From Paralichthys olivaceus (Eukaryota > Chordata > Actinopteri > Pleuronectiformes > Paralichthyidae), in contig NC_091113.1 of assembly GCF_024713975.1 (NCBI RefSeq), positions 12,846,501 through 12,910,500 on the forward strand: a stretch of DNA of 64,000 nt, written 5' to 3'. Numbering within the stretch: position 1 is the first letter of the stretch; the number at the start of each line of letters is the position of its first letter. The notes under the pieces were generated by a model. It had not been told where the DNA came from. It was given only the letters and a program-made list of their open reading frames with translations, and ran no database searches. The translations under genes were made by a program, and so were the position numbers. Below, piece after piece: positions 47,969 to 58,133 of this stretch.

Positions 47969-50561
47969 CTAGCGCTTTGCTTTTGTGTCTTCTCCTTCTT
48001 TGTCTGATTTAAGAAAAAAAAAAAAGGAGTTAGACAAAAAAAACTGTGTCAAGAATTCATTTGTTGATTTTTCAGAAACAATCACATTGCGTTAACAAGA
48101 TTCTTTACTGAACTGCAGGAAACTGTTCAAAGGAGTTACAGAATAAAGTACCAAGTGAAATAATCAGAGGTGATGCGAGTGCTCGCTGTTGTTTGCACTT
48201 TTAGTACTTTGAATTTAAAAGAATTCAAATAAGCAACATTACCACCTCTTATATGCAATGTTTTATGTTTACAGAATGGGTCAGAGTTCATTGTCGTGTT
48301 TTCTCACCTTTTTTGATTTCGTCTCTCTTCTTGGCAGCATCCTCCCTCTGTTTCTTGATGATGGCCAGTCTGGCGAGGTCAGCCCTGGCCTGCTCAGTCT
48401 TCCCCTCAAGATGGAGTTTCATGTAGCGCTCCTTTGATTTCTGCTTCTCTATCTCCTCCCTGAAAGAAGAGAGGATAATTCATGTGAGATAAATTAACAA
48501 CTTATTCTTGTACAAAATAAGAACCTGCTGCTAAAAACCAGGGTAAGAGACAGTTAATAATTTCAGGAACAAAAAATATCAAATATATGCTTTTTGAGTG
48601 ACTGTGTGACACTTACCTCTCTCTGCGACTCAGTTCTCTGGGAGCAGCGACGTCTATTTCAGTCACCTTCTTGCTCTTCTGGGAAACACGGTTTGGATTT
48701 TCAATCACTATAAGCCCTTCCACTCCACTCCTCTTCCTGGACTGTGTACGGAAAAAAACATCAGTGAAAGAGGAGGACGAGTCAAAAAATCACAGAGGAG
48801 CTCATAGATCAAAGATTAATTAAACACTTAAGATTAATTCAACACTACACGAACAAATCTTCATTTTCCTGCCTCACAATAAATTAGCGACCAATTTACC
48901 AAATATTAAACAAACCACGGTCATTAATTTAACCGTGTCATCACTCACCTCAGTCTCTTCATCGCTGCTGCTCTCCTCCTCAGACTCTGAAGAGCTCTTT
49001 TTTTCTGCACCACCACTTTCTTCCTGTTTAACACATAAACGCTGCTTTCAGATGTGCACTGAACTCAAGATAATCTCCTTCAATCATAAGGCACATAAAA
49101 GAGTCGGTCGTGGGGATATTCTTCACAGTTTCTCCTGCCAGCCCCATAGTAGAAAAACTCCACATAATGTCCAAGTGAGTTTACGTGAGAAATCAGCAGG
49201 AGATTGCCTGGAGTGTTTATAAGGTTTCTTACATGCGATGCAAGTAAAACTGAAAAAAACAACAAGAAAATAATGATCTCAGAATAAAAAAGAGGAACCA
49301 TACAAATAGAAAACACTGACAAAGATGTCAACTTAGATTGACAAGATTTGAGAGCTTTTGGTGATACAGGCTGACGTGACATGTGATCTCTGCAGCTGAA
49401 TTTCTGTTATGTCCATGCTGCATCAGTTGAACACTTTAATAAAACATTATTCGGTTGTTGTGAAGGCTTCTTAGCGGAGAATCTCCTACTGCGTTGTCCA
49501 TATGTGAAAGGCAAAGGATGGATCCTATTGAGCCGACGTTCTCCTGAATTCATGTCTGAAAATGGATTCGGTCACACCTGATCAGACTTGGCTGTAAATA
49601 CATGTCTCTGACTCACCAACTCCTTCTGCGCTTTCATCTGTCGGTCGATCTCCTCGGGGTTGCTGAACTGCTTTCCCCGGCCCTTGTGGTTCTTTTTCCC
49701 TGCGACACAGTCGTCACCGTTGTTAATGGACAATAGATCATTTGAGATCATATAACAAACAAACAAATAACATACAAGTTTGCTCAATTATTTTCAGGGC
49801 AGCTGGGTGTGCGTTTGTGTTCATGCTTCATCACAATCGGCAGACACATAAAAAACACAGACACAAAAATTCTAAAAATGAATCAATACAGTCGCCCTTG
49901 AGTAACTCCTAGCTTCATTTGTGTTTAGATTCAATGCTACATGGTGACACAGAGGTAGTGAGGAACAGGCACAGTTCACGTCGGTGCAATAACAGCTCAA
50001 CACGCAAGATCTCACGATATTACGCAGAGACTGTGGTGGGAGATGAGTCACACTTGACGTTCACTGAGGGCCGGCAAATGTTATGTTATGGCTACTGAGC
50101 GTTCGATAAAGACGTGGAGCTGAACAGCTCCCCATGACTTTATCATCAAGTGTTTGAACTGCATCTGCTAACAGTGACCAACGCTAGAAACCTGGAGATG
50201 TGCATTTCATTACTGTGCTCTTTAAAGGGAGCCGAGGCGCTGTGCACATGGTACTGGCGGCTAAACACAACTAGCTGAACACCCAAACCTCACTAACGGT
50301 TATCTGGGTTTAAATTACACACGGGCTAGTAGCTGCGTTCGCGTTCACGCGCTCGAGACACAAAGTGACAACTGGTACGTTTGTCTCGCCTTCTCCGAGG
50401 CGACCCGTGAAACGCGCTGCTAACCGGCTAGCATGCTACAAGCTAAGCATGAGAGGGTTCAACATACTGCCTCGGCTAACAGCTCGCTAGCTACAGTTAG
50501 CTAGCTACAAAATGAGCACGCTTCATCCCTCGGAACATCGGCACTCACCCCCTCGAGGCAT
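47969..50561 (-). CDS. pdap1: PDGFA-associated protein 1 (28-kDa heat- and acid-stable phosphoprotein)
   Basis: Six exons: 50549-50561, 49617-49699, 48949-49023, 48617-48741, 48308-48459, 47969-48003. All junctions are GT-AG and in phase; the product is 160 aa (human 181). It starts [20 protein letters not shown], followed by an acidic Ser/Glu stretch (about 33-57) with casein-kinase-2-like sites. Then come the conserved [17 protein letters not shown] (about 70-87), [20 protein letters not shown] and [17 protein letters not shown]. The protein is small, charged and largely helical or disordered. It was described as a PDGF-A binder and growth and stress modulator; its biochemical role is poorly defined. 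The predicted C-terminus, [11 protein letters not shown], is shorter than the human one and lacks the final LSGKRMQSLSLNK. The last 35-bp exon is the weakest part. Which fish paralogue (a or b) is not determined. Confidence 0.9.
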
Positions 50562-50720
50562 TGTGGACAGTGATGTTTGTACGGACAGACTCGGCTGCTG
50601 CGTCGCTGGAGAAGCGGGAGTTTAAAGAGCCGGAAGAAAAGGTTGGAAACTCTCCCGCTGCCGCAACACACACGTCAAGTGAGGACCCACCGTGACGTCA
50701 TCCGCTGTCTTCTTCTTGAC
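50562..50720 (-). promoter_or_regulatory. pdap1 promoter region with perfect CRE
   Basis: A CpG-richer block directly above the pdap1 start codon contains TGACGTCA at 50693-50700, the full palindromic CRE/ATF site, about 135 bases from the ATG. The CpG-rich composition fits a housekeeping promoter. The transcription start is not visible. Confidence 0.5.
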
Positions 50721-50929
50721 CGGCTAAACGCGTCGACGGCGCATCGCTGCCCCCCTCAGGGCGATCACCGCCACTGCATCAGCTCATAAAACTGAAACAG
50801 CTTGAAGCAATGAAGGAACTCTCTGAGTTCTAAACCGAGTGAGGTCAACACACTGGAGACAGTTTCTTCTATCCCCACTTATTATCTGTATAAGATACTA
50901 TTATTACAGTATAGTATTCTATAGTAATA

Positions 50930-51240
50930 GTACTTTACACACTGCAGGAGGACATGTTTTATGGTCTCAGTCCTTCTTCAGGGCCAGTCCACAGTGGCCT
51001 AACCGCCTCCTTATTAGTGGAACTGTTCTTCCAAGAAGTTATAGCCATCCTATAAACCAATGGCTGCATACCATAGTAAGACCTCCCATCTTTCCTCCAT
51101 CCAATGCTTTTTGCCAAGTTTTTGGAAATTCCAGATTTGATCATAAAATTATTTTTTCACTGAATGAGATAAATTTCCAGTGTGTTGTTGCCTTCACCTC
51201 TATAGCAACATGTGCAGGCACCCTCATGACTCCCACACAG
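50930..51240 (-). mobile_element. Decayed non-LTR retrotransposon C-terminal fragment
   Basis: On the minus strand, just before 50945, the frame reads ETIKHVLLQC, preceded (with a frameshift) by a Cys-Pro-Glu-Glu context. This matches the Cys-rich ETxxHVLLxC signature found after the reverse transcriptase in many vertebrate LINEs. The upstream open piece (50959-51144) is in a different frame, so the copy is broken. Confidence 0.45.
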
Positions 51241-52067
51241 CACCCTGCTTTATAAATACTGTACACTTTCATCATCCTTACTATAAACAGTTTTAGATCA
51301 TTTTGGTCTTGGACGTCCATCTACCAAAGGTCCCACATAATTGCCAGAATTAATCCTGGGATAGATTATTGATAATATTACTACTAATAATAATAACATT
51401 ATTCATATTACACCTTTTAAAATGGCCATTACGAAATGTCACACGTAAAGGACAAATAAAAACAGGCCCAAGAAGGATCCACCATTGGATTCTTGGTTGC
51501 TCAGGAATGGAAGGATATATTTATTGGCTGCTTTTACAGTAGCCTTTTAATTGGGACAGTCAGGTCCTGCAGCTGTGATGCAATTGGTCTTTAAATGCCG
51601 TCTCAGAACTAAGACACAGCTGGTCTGTGTTTGTAAGTGAAGGCATAAGATGAATTGACTGTACATGGTGCTACTTAGGGTCCCACTATAAAACTGTGTT
51701 ATTGTTATTAGTATTATGATACATTAAAATTCCCATCTACTTACACAAGGAGGTAGGGAAATATTAAATTCCAGGGTGTAAATCATCACTACTTTTTTTA
51801 TTAATTAAATTTAAAACAAAAGATTAATAGATAATAATTGTCATAATCAGAGTGTGACATCACCCGTGACATTACCAGCTTCATGAACTGTAAAAAGGCA
51901 CGCAGAAAACCCAAGTCACCTGATGAGTCTGGACGGCAGGTGACACTTTACTTTTGATAAATATTTAACAGATTCCAAGGGCTATTGATTAAGTACAAAT
52001 ATTTTTTTTTTAAAGCATCTTGTTTGCAGCTTAACTTGTAAAAATGTGAATTTCTAGCTATTCATGA

Positions 52068-52082
52068 CTGCCATCTTGTGGC
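52068..52082 (-). promoter_or_regulatory. CTCF-like motif
   Basis: The complement contains GCCACAAGATGGCAG, close to the CTCF core (CCACNAGATGGCAG). It sits about 220 bases beyond the cby1 stop codon. Motif evidence only. Confidence 0.4.
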
Positions 52083-52301
52083 AATAAATGAAACAAGTAA
52101 ATAGAATCAGAAAATGAAACCTTGATACATCCGGAAAAGAAGAGAATGAGGATGGCAGCACATCGACCATTAACTTTAAATAATTAAATGGCAGATATAT
52201 TTTCTAATAATGCACAGTATCTTTAGAATTGTGTTCACAGGGACATGTTTAATAAGAACTAGAAAGTGCATTTCCTGATGAAAATGCAGTGTGATTAACA
52301 G

Positions 52302-53189
52302 TCATTTCTTCCTTCGATGTTGTGTTTTTACATCTTCCACCTCTTTCTCCATCAGATGGTACTCTACAGTCGTCTCTGTCAACTAGAAGGGAAAGATTAG
52401 ACACCAATTATTAAATAGCTTTAGTAAGACATTAAGCATTGTCATGGAGCCAAAGGGTGATAATATATATCAGCCCAGTCACAAATGATAAACACCAGTT
52501 TATTTCAGGTCACTGCATCATGAGTCAACTCTCACCATGTCCAGGAGGATTTCAATCTTTAGTTTTAGGAGGTTGTTCTCCTCCTCCAGTTGGACATTTC
52601 TTTTCTTGAGCTTCTGTACTTCCCTGCCAGATGTATTCTCACCAGATTCTGTTCAAATAAATGAAAAAGTGTAATACAACACTGGTTTATCAGAAACAGA
52701 CAATGAATCTGCATAAGTCCGTATTGAGGTCATCAAAGCTATTACCTGTTATCCACTGTCCCTCTTCAAATTTCCAGCTCTGGCCTCCGATGTTCATCAC
52801 AGGAGGTCCATACTCAAGGCCCAGCTCGACTTCTCTTGTTGACCTATCCAACTGAAAGAGATGAGCAAGAAACCACAGTTCAGTGACCTGCTTGTGCACC
52901 TACATGACAAACACAATGTAAAACTACTATTGTATAATCATCATCTCAGATGTCTCGAAAATTCAACCAATTATCTCTCTCTCTCTCTCTCTCTCATACC
53001 CTGAGTCATCAGTGTAGATCTATTAACGAGCTTTAAGGATGTGATCTCCATTTGTACTTACTCATTAAAACAGTATCTGTTTAAAAGAGAACACAGGTTC
53101 TCTGGACTCACCGTATGAAGGCTGGACAAGGAAGCAGATCTGCGGGGAGGTGTTTTCTTCGGACTGAACGTGTTCCCAAAGAGCGGCAT
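52302..53189 (-). CDS. cby1: Chibby 1, beta-catenin antagonist and basal-body protein
   Basis: Four coding exons: 53112-53189, 52746-52851, 52536-52648, 52302-52382. All junctions are GT-AG and in phase; the product is 125 aa (human 126). Chibby binds the C-terminal region of beta-catenin and blocks TCF activation. It also sits at the distal centriole, where it helps build cilia. The N-terminus MPLFGNTFSPKKTPPR is nearly invariant. RRSASLSS at 16-23 keeps the 14-3-3 binding site, with Ser20 as the phosphosite. LDRSTREVELGLEYG follows. Residues about 74-112 form the leucine-zipper coiled coil (VQLEEENNLLKLKIEILLDM). The basic end QHRRKK fits the C-terminal nuclear-localisation signal. The coding start follows a short untranslated piece whose acceptor is at 53211, so at least one untranslated exon lies upstream. 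Human CBY1 is also on 22q13. Confidence 0.97.
52977..52996. repeat. (TC)n microsatellite in cby1 intron
   Basis: Short TC array between the second and third cby1 coding exons, about 120 bases upstream of the acceptor on the gene's strand. Confidence 0.9.
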
Positions 53190-53339
53190 CTTTAGTGATT
53201 TTTTGAGGTTCTGCATAAGAGATGGTTCATTAATTGTAGAATTGGTATTTTTGGACAATACAACAGAGTATTAAGGCCATATTACAGAAAAGAAATTAAG
53301 ATTTTGAGAATTAAATCATTCTATTAGAGAAATGAGCTC

Positions 53340-53492
53340 ATAGTTGAGAAGAGTCATAATATTACAAGAATAATTTCACAATTGAATAACGTTTTATAAT
53401 ATTACGAGAATAGAGGCAATATAATGAGTAAAAAGTCATAATGTTACGAGATAAAAATTAACAAGAGGAAAGTTATAATATTACGAGACCAC
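53340..53492. repeat. Degenerate minisatellite (GTCATAATATTACGAGA type)
   Basis: Imperfect tandem units such as GTCATAATATTACAAGAATA, TTATAATATTACGAGAATA, GTCATAATGTTACGAGA and TTATAATATTACGAGA. This unit type is common in fish genomes. It lies in the 5' intron of cby1. Confidence 0.75.
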
Positions 53493-53576
53493 TACCAAAT
53501 ATTTACTCCTCACAAAGAGGCAATTTCTTCAAGTCTGTGGTTCTTTATTCAGAATGGATATAGTTTCTTGATAAAT

Positions 53577-53748
53577 CATTTCTAAGTACTAATACTTATG
53601 ATGATGAAAAGATGAAGTATTTGGTTATTTATGAAATCTATACTAAAGTATAATTTAACAACATTCATTTATAAGTACTGACACTTATGATGGTGAAAGA
53701 TGAAGTATTTGGTTATTAATGAAACATATACTAAAGCATAATTTAACA
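53577..53748. repeat. Tandem duplication, 89-bp period, two copies
   Basis: Two adjacent copies share AGTACT, ACACTTATGATG-type sequence, GATGAAGTATTTGGTTATT and TACTAAAG-ATAATTTAACA. They differ at only a few positions, so the duplication is fairly recent. It is in cby1 intron 1. Confidence 0.85.
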
Positions 53749-54119
53749 TGCTCCACAATCCTTATTTCCACAGGCTGATCTTCTGACCTTCCTGCTCTAA
53801 ATGACATGTACATGACATAATATTACAACTACATCTCGTAACATTTTGACTTTAGTCTCACACACTTATGACGCTTTCTGGTTAAATCACGTCTTTAATC
53901 TAGAAGACTGGTATCTTTTATTTGAAATGGCCTTGATCCTCCGTCGTAAGACAACAACCCCACACAGCCACAGTACATGCTTATCGCTACTACACCGCTA
54001 ATCTAATGCTAGGTGGCTAACCGCCGCTAGCTGGGAGTTCTCTTCATACCTGACACTTAAGTGAACCTGTCGGCTGCCTCACAGAGGGTTAGTAGCTGCT
54101 GTGTCACTGAGAGAATGCA

Positions 54120-54240
54120 GTTATTATATTTACCTCCATACAGACTATTAGTTTAAACTCTTAACGTGGCGACACGGACTCACGAGCAGACAAACAAAAC
54201 CACGCTGCCTACTGCGCAGGCGCGACCGACCCATCGCTGT
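54120..54240 (-). promoter_or_regulatory. cby1 promoter with NRF-1-like site
   Basis: CTGCGCAGGCGCG at 54212-54224 resembles the palindromic NRF-1 site, which is common at ciliary and housekeeping promoters. Just inside, on the minus strand, TGTATGGAG|GTAAATAT (junction 54133/54132) offers a donor for an untranslated first exon. TGTCAG|GTATGAAG, ending near 54050, is an alternative donor. Either could splice to the acceptor at 53211. Confidence 0.5.
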
Positions 54241-54653
54241 AAAACAGACCCGTATCTGAAATGTTGAATGACTTCTTTACAAATCTATTGTATGTAGCTG
54301 TGCAGGGATACAAATCAATACGTGTTATCATTCTGCTAAGCGTTTTGATCATCTGTTTACAGCGTTTACATGTACGTGTCTGTGGTAAGAGTAAGCAAGA
54401 CTAACACAAAAACCCCTATTGAGGGGAGAGAATGGTATAATCCATAAAACGTATCACCATGGTGATGGCTTCATTCTTTTCTTTATCATTTTAATCTTCT
54501 ATTATCACACATTTTTTTCTCCGTATTAAATAATCAGTTAGTTTATAAATCCAGGTTTTAACACAGATCTGGACTATAACGTTTAATTGATTTAAATAAG
54601 AATAATCAGGACCCATTGATATGTTCGATGCTGACCCAATGCAGCGTCACTTA

Positions 54654-54726
54654 GCCCCAGTGGCCTAATGGATAAGGCACTGGCCTCCTAAGCCAGGGAT
54701 TGTGGGTTCGAGTCCCATCTGGGGTG
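54654..54726 (+). tRNA. tRNA-Arg (anticodon CCT)
   Basis: 73 bases, no intron. The acceptor stem GCCCCAG pairs with CTGGGGT (with a terminal G-U), and G is the discriminator base. The anticodon loop CTCCTAA carries CCT. The A box (TGGCCTAATGG) and B box (GGTTCGAGTCC) are intact, so it should be transcribed by Pol III. The T stem has one G-U pair. A near-identical tRNA exists in human. No clean TTTT terminator follows at once; the first T-run is about 35 bases on. It lies between the divergent genes cby1 and plbd1. Confidence 0.96.
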
Positions 54727-54956
54727 AATCTCTTTATGCCACCACGTAGCATCAATTGATTTTTAAATCAATTAAACGTTATAACGGGATTTATCACATC
54801 TACATAACATCTTGCAGCGTCCTGAAAAATCAGTGTTTCCACGGCTGCTGAGGAATCGAACTTCATCACCATCACTCCACACTGAAGTGATCACAGCAGC
54901 ATTCTCTCACTGAAGTACATGGACGGTGGAGGATCGCAGGGAAGAGATCAGCCGAC

Positions 54957-57900
54957 ATGGAGAGAGTGCGCGTGCTGCTGATCACCCTGGCTGCATCAGT
55001 GCAAACCCACCGTGAGTAACACTTTTCCTGCAGAGTGATTGCTGAGTTGTTGAATGGAGCTGAACAAATGTGTGATGGCAAAAAAAGAAGATAAAGAGGG
55101 ATGTGAGGATGATGTGATAATGTAAGGATGAACAGTTTTTGAAGAGGTGAACTCCTCTTTCTATTCATTTCGAGCAAGAGAACGAAAGTGCAGAAAAAGG
55201 TGATTATTTAAAAAAGTATGAATATTTTAAAAAAAAAGAAAGTAGAAAAGCAGCTGAGATTTAGATGTTTAAATTGTTGAAATTTGCAGGTAATGCAATT
55301 TACCATTATCTTTCTTTCTTTTGTTCATTTTTCAGTTTCCATTCAAACATCAGCTCATTCAGGACATTTATTCCGTCGTACTCTGGTTTTCTTGCTCCTT
55401 CACACTGCAGTTTTCAGCTGGAACTTCAATATCTAGTTACAGATATTTAAATTCCATTGTGTAAATCATCACTACTTAAGAGGTTTTTTTAATCCCTGTA
55501 AAAAAAAAAACAGATATCGATTAATAATGTTTGTCAGAATCAGAGCTCTGAAGTCAGCCGTTATGTCACCAATCCTCAGGACCTGTAAACTGGAACCTGA
55601 GAGGCCCTGAGTTTTTATTGAGGAGTTCAGGAATGTGATCAGATGCTTTATCTTTCAATCATTTATCTTTTAACCTATGTCATTGTAACATCATACAATT
55701 TCATTTTACAAAACCCTCAAACAATTTCATAGTTGTGCAACACCTTTGAAATATCATTTACTCTGATATTCTTAAAACAAAAAGGTTTATTGTTCTTTAT
55801 TATGCGTTATGGCCGAGGGAACCTGGGTACTTGACCACTTTACCAGTGCAGTAATCTGTCATTGTGTACCTCATAAGGTTTTGTGTATGTTTACTATGGA
55901 TGAATGGATATGAGGTGCAAACATTGCATTACCTACTTTTTTTTAGCTTCAAACAATAAGTCATAATGTGTCAAAACAACTACTGTGCACTCATCAATGT
56001 GAACCCATGTGCCAATCCAAGGAGATTAAAATGTATTCGTCTTGTGACAGAGAGCAGCTAAGTAAAAACTGTTTTCCTGATGTTATTGGTGTCACAACAT
56101 TATCTTACATAATGAGTGTTATCCAACCTCAGCCCTGTAACCTTGTCCCTATTCCTACAATGGTAGAGCTCAGAGAGGCCACCGTTAACTGGGATGCTGC
56201 CCAGAAAAGTGTGATCCTGAAGGAGGGGGCGATGGAGACAGATGGGGGAGCGTACGGATACTTCAATGATACTCTGCTCATCTCTGGATGGGGCATGTTG
56301 GAAATCCGGGCAGGTCATGGAGGAATCCCACAGGAAGACGAGACCACTTTCTTCCTGGCTGGTTACCTGGAGGGTTACCTCACTGCTGGGTGAACAAGGA
56401 ATACTGGTTCATTGTCGATTGATAAAGTTTTAAAAAGTCACCCACACCTCAAATTCAAGTTCAATTTGGTACTTTTGGTCTCAAAGAGAGATTTGCCTGT
56501 GTTGGTAATCGGTTACTGCCCAAAATCATGAATATAGTGTAATATAAATTTTTATTTTCAGACAGATTTCCCCATCACAGGGTACTAGAAAACATTTTAT
56601 CTAACATGAATGATGAGTTTGTTTTTTGAACTATTTAAGTACAACATTGTTTTGCATTATTTTCCTTTTCTTGGATGGGAAGCTCAAATGCCGTCATCAA
56701 CGGAATAATGTCGTATTGTTGTGTTCCACATTTATAAGTCATATAAACACAGAGAATCTAAGAAACTATTATCATTTCACTGCTTCCTAACTGATCAGCA
56801 ACTGAAAATACAATGGATTGTTATATTCTGGAGGGATAGTTGCTGCTTCAGTTTCAAGCTTCAATTTTAATTTGGATATGAACATTATACATTACTGGGT
56901 TGGGTTATTGCGTTTTTAAAACTAAAATCTTAACAAAGTAGCTCGTAATTTGGAAAATCTTTTTTTCCAGCTGTACTTATTGGTTTCTTTGTTGCAGACA
57001 GATGTTCACTCATTACTCCAACATGTACCCTCAGCTGATTAAGAATGACAGTGTTCTGAATCCCCTGAAGAAGTTTTTGAGGTACTGTCCTATTATCTGT
57101 TTAAATGCAAAATGCAAAAATGAGATGCAAAGCAAAAATCAGGCAGCAGAAAATTGCCTCTTGGCCTTCTTCAAATGATCCACAGCACGCAAGACCGGTG
57201 GGCCAGGGAGCAGGTGAAACTCAGGAGAAACCGTGACCCCCTGTGGAAGCATCTGGGACTGATCCTGGCCCAGCTGGACGGACTCCGTGCTGGAGCAGCA
57301 CAGTGGGCCAAGAGCAGACACAGAGAGGTGTGTGAACGTGTGCAGGAGAAAGAGTTGACACAGTATCATATCTCTCATCTCTGCTGCTTTCCTTCCCACC
57401 CAGCCTCTGTCAGCGTTTGCAGTCCAGTTTCTGAATGGCGTTGGTGACCTCCTGGACCTGGTCCCAGCTCTGACACCTCGTGCCAACTCCTCCAAGGGGG
57501 GCGGCACTTTCAGGATGCCAGGAATGGGCCACTGCACTGCTCTCATAAAGGTAAGGCCAAGCTCGTTTGGCTCAAACTGTGAGGGAGCACTTGGGAAAGC
57601 TCAACAGAGGCCTAATTGCCTTCATTGCGAGTCTTTATGTATGAGGTTCCCTCTTCTTAAAAGTCTGTCAATAAGTGCAGAGGGCCAGCACCTACACCCA
57701 TTCAGGGGGAAGCTTGGCTGCTTTATTACATTTGGATAACATTTTATTTCTTCATATTTCCTTTAACTACAGACACCTGATTGCTGTTTCTGATTGTCAA
57801 TATACTTACAAAGAATTTAATGACAATATATTCTACAATATGAAGTTGTAGACCAAAGATTCCTGGAATTAGAATTAGATAGATGGATAGATAGATAGAT

Positions 57901-58081
57901 AGAATTCTTACCCTCTCTGTTTCCTCTGGGTGTCAGGTGCTGCCAGGCTTTGAGAACCTGCTGTTCGGCCACTCTAGCTGGTACACTTATGCTGCCACCA
58001 TGCGCATCTACAAACACTGGGACTTCAAGGTGTCTGACACACACACTGCCACGGGAAGGATGTCATTCAGCAGCTATCCTG

Positions 58082-58133
<52 letters not shown>

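Larger units (their letters stand above)
50721..52301. other. Interval between pdap1 5' end and cby1 3' end
   Basis: Contains a LINE remnant (50930-51240), an AT-rich segment that resembles one in plbd1 intron 1 (51763-51905 versus 55440-55610) and a CTCF-like motif at 52068-52082. A 138-codon plus-strand open frame at 50839-51255 is antisense to the LINE remnant and not a gene. Confidence 0.5.

Noticed and set aside
53190..53258. Upstream in-frame extension of cby1 beyond MPLFGN
   Set aside because: The conserved chibby N-terminus starts at the ATG of 53189, and a splice acceptor at 53211 separates it from the upstream open sequence, which is intronic.
55968..56166. Open sequence upstream of plbd1 exon 2
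   Set aside because: Family similarity starts at the exon boundary. The extra residues have no counterpart in PLBD1, and the phase from exon 1 requires the acceptor at 56166.
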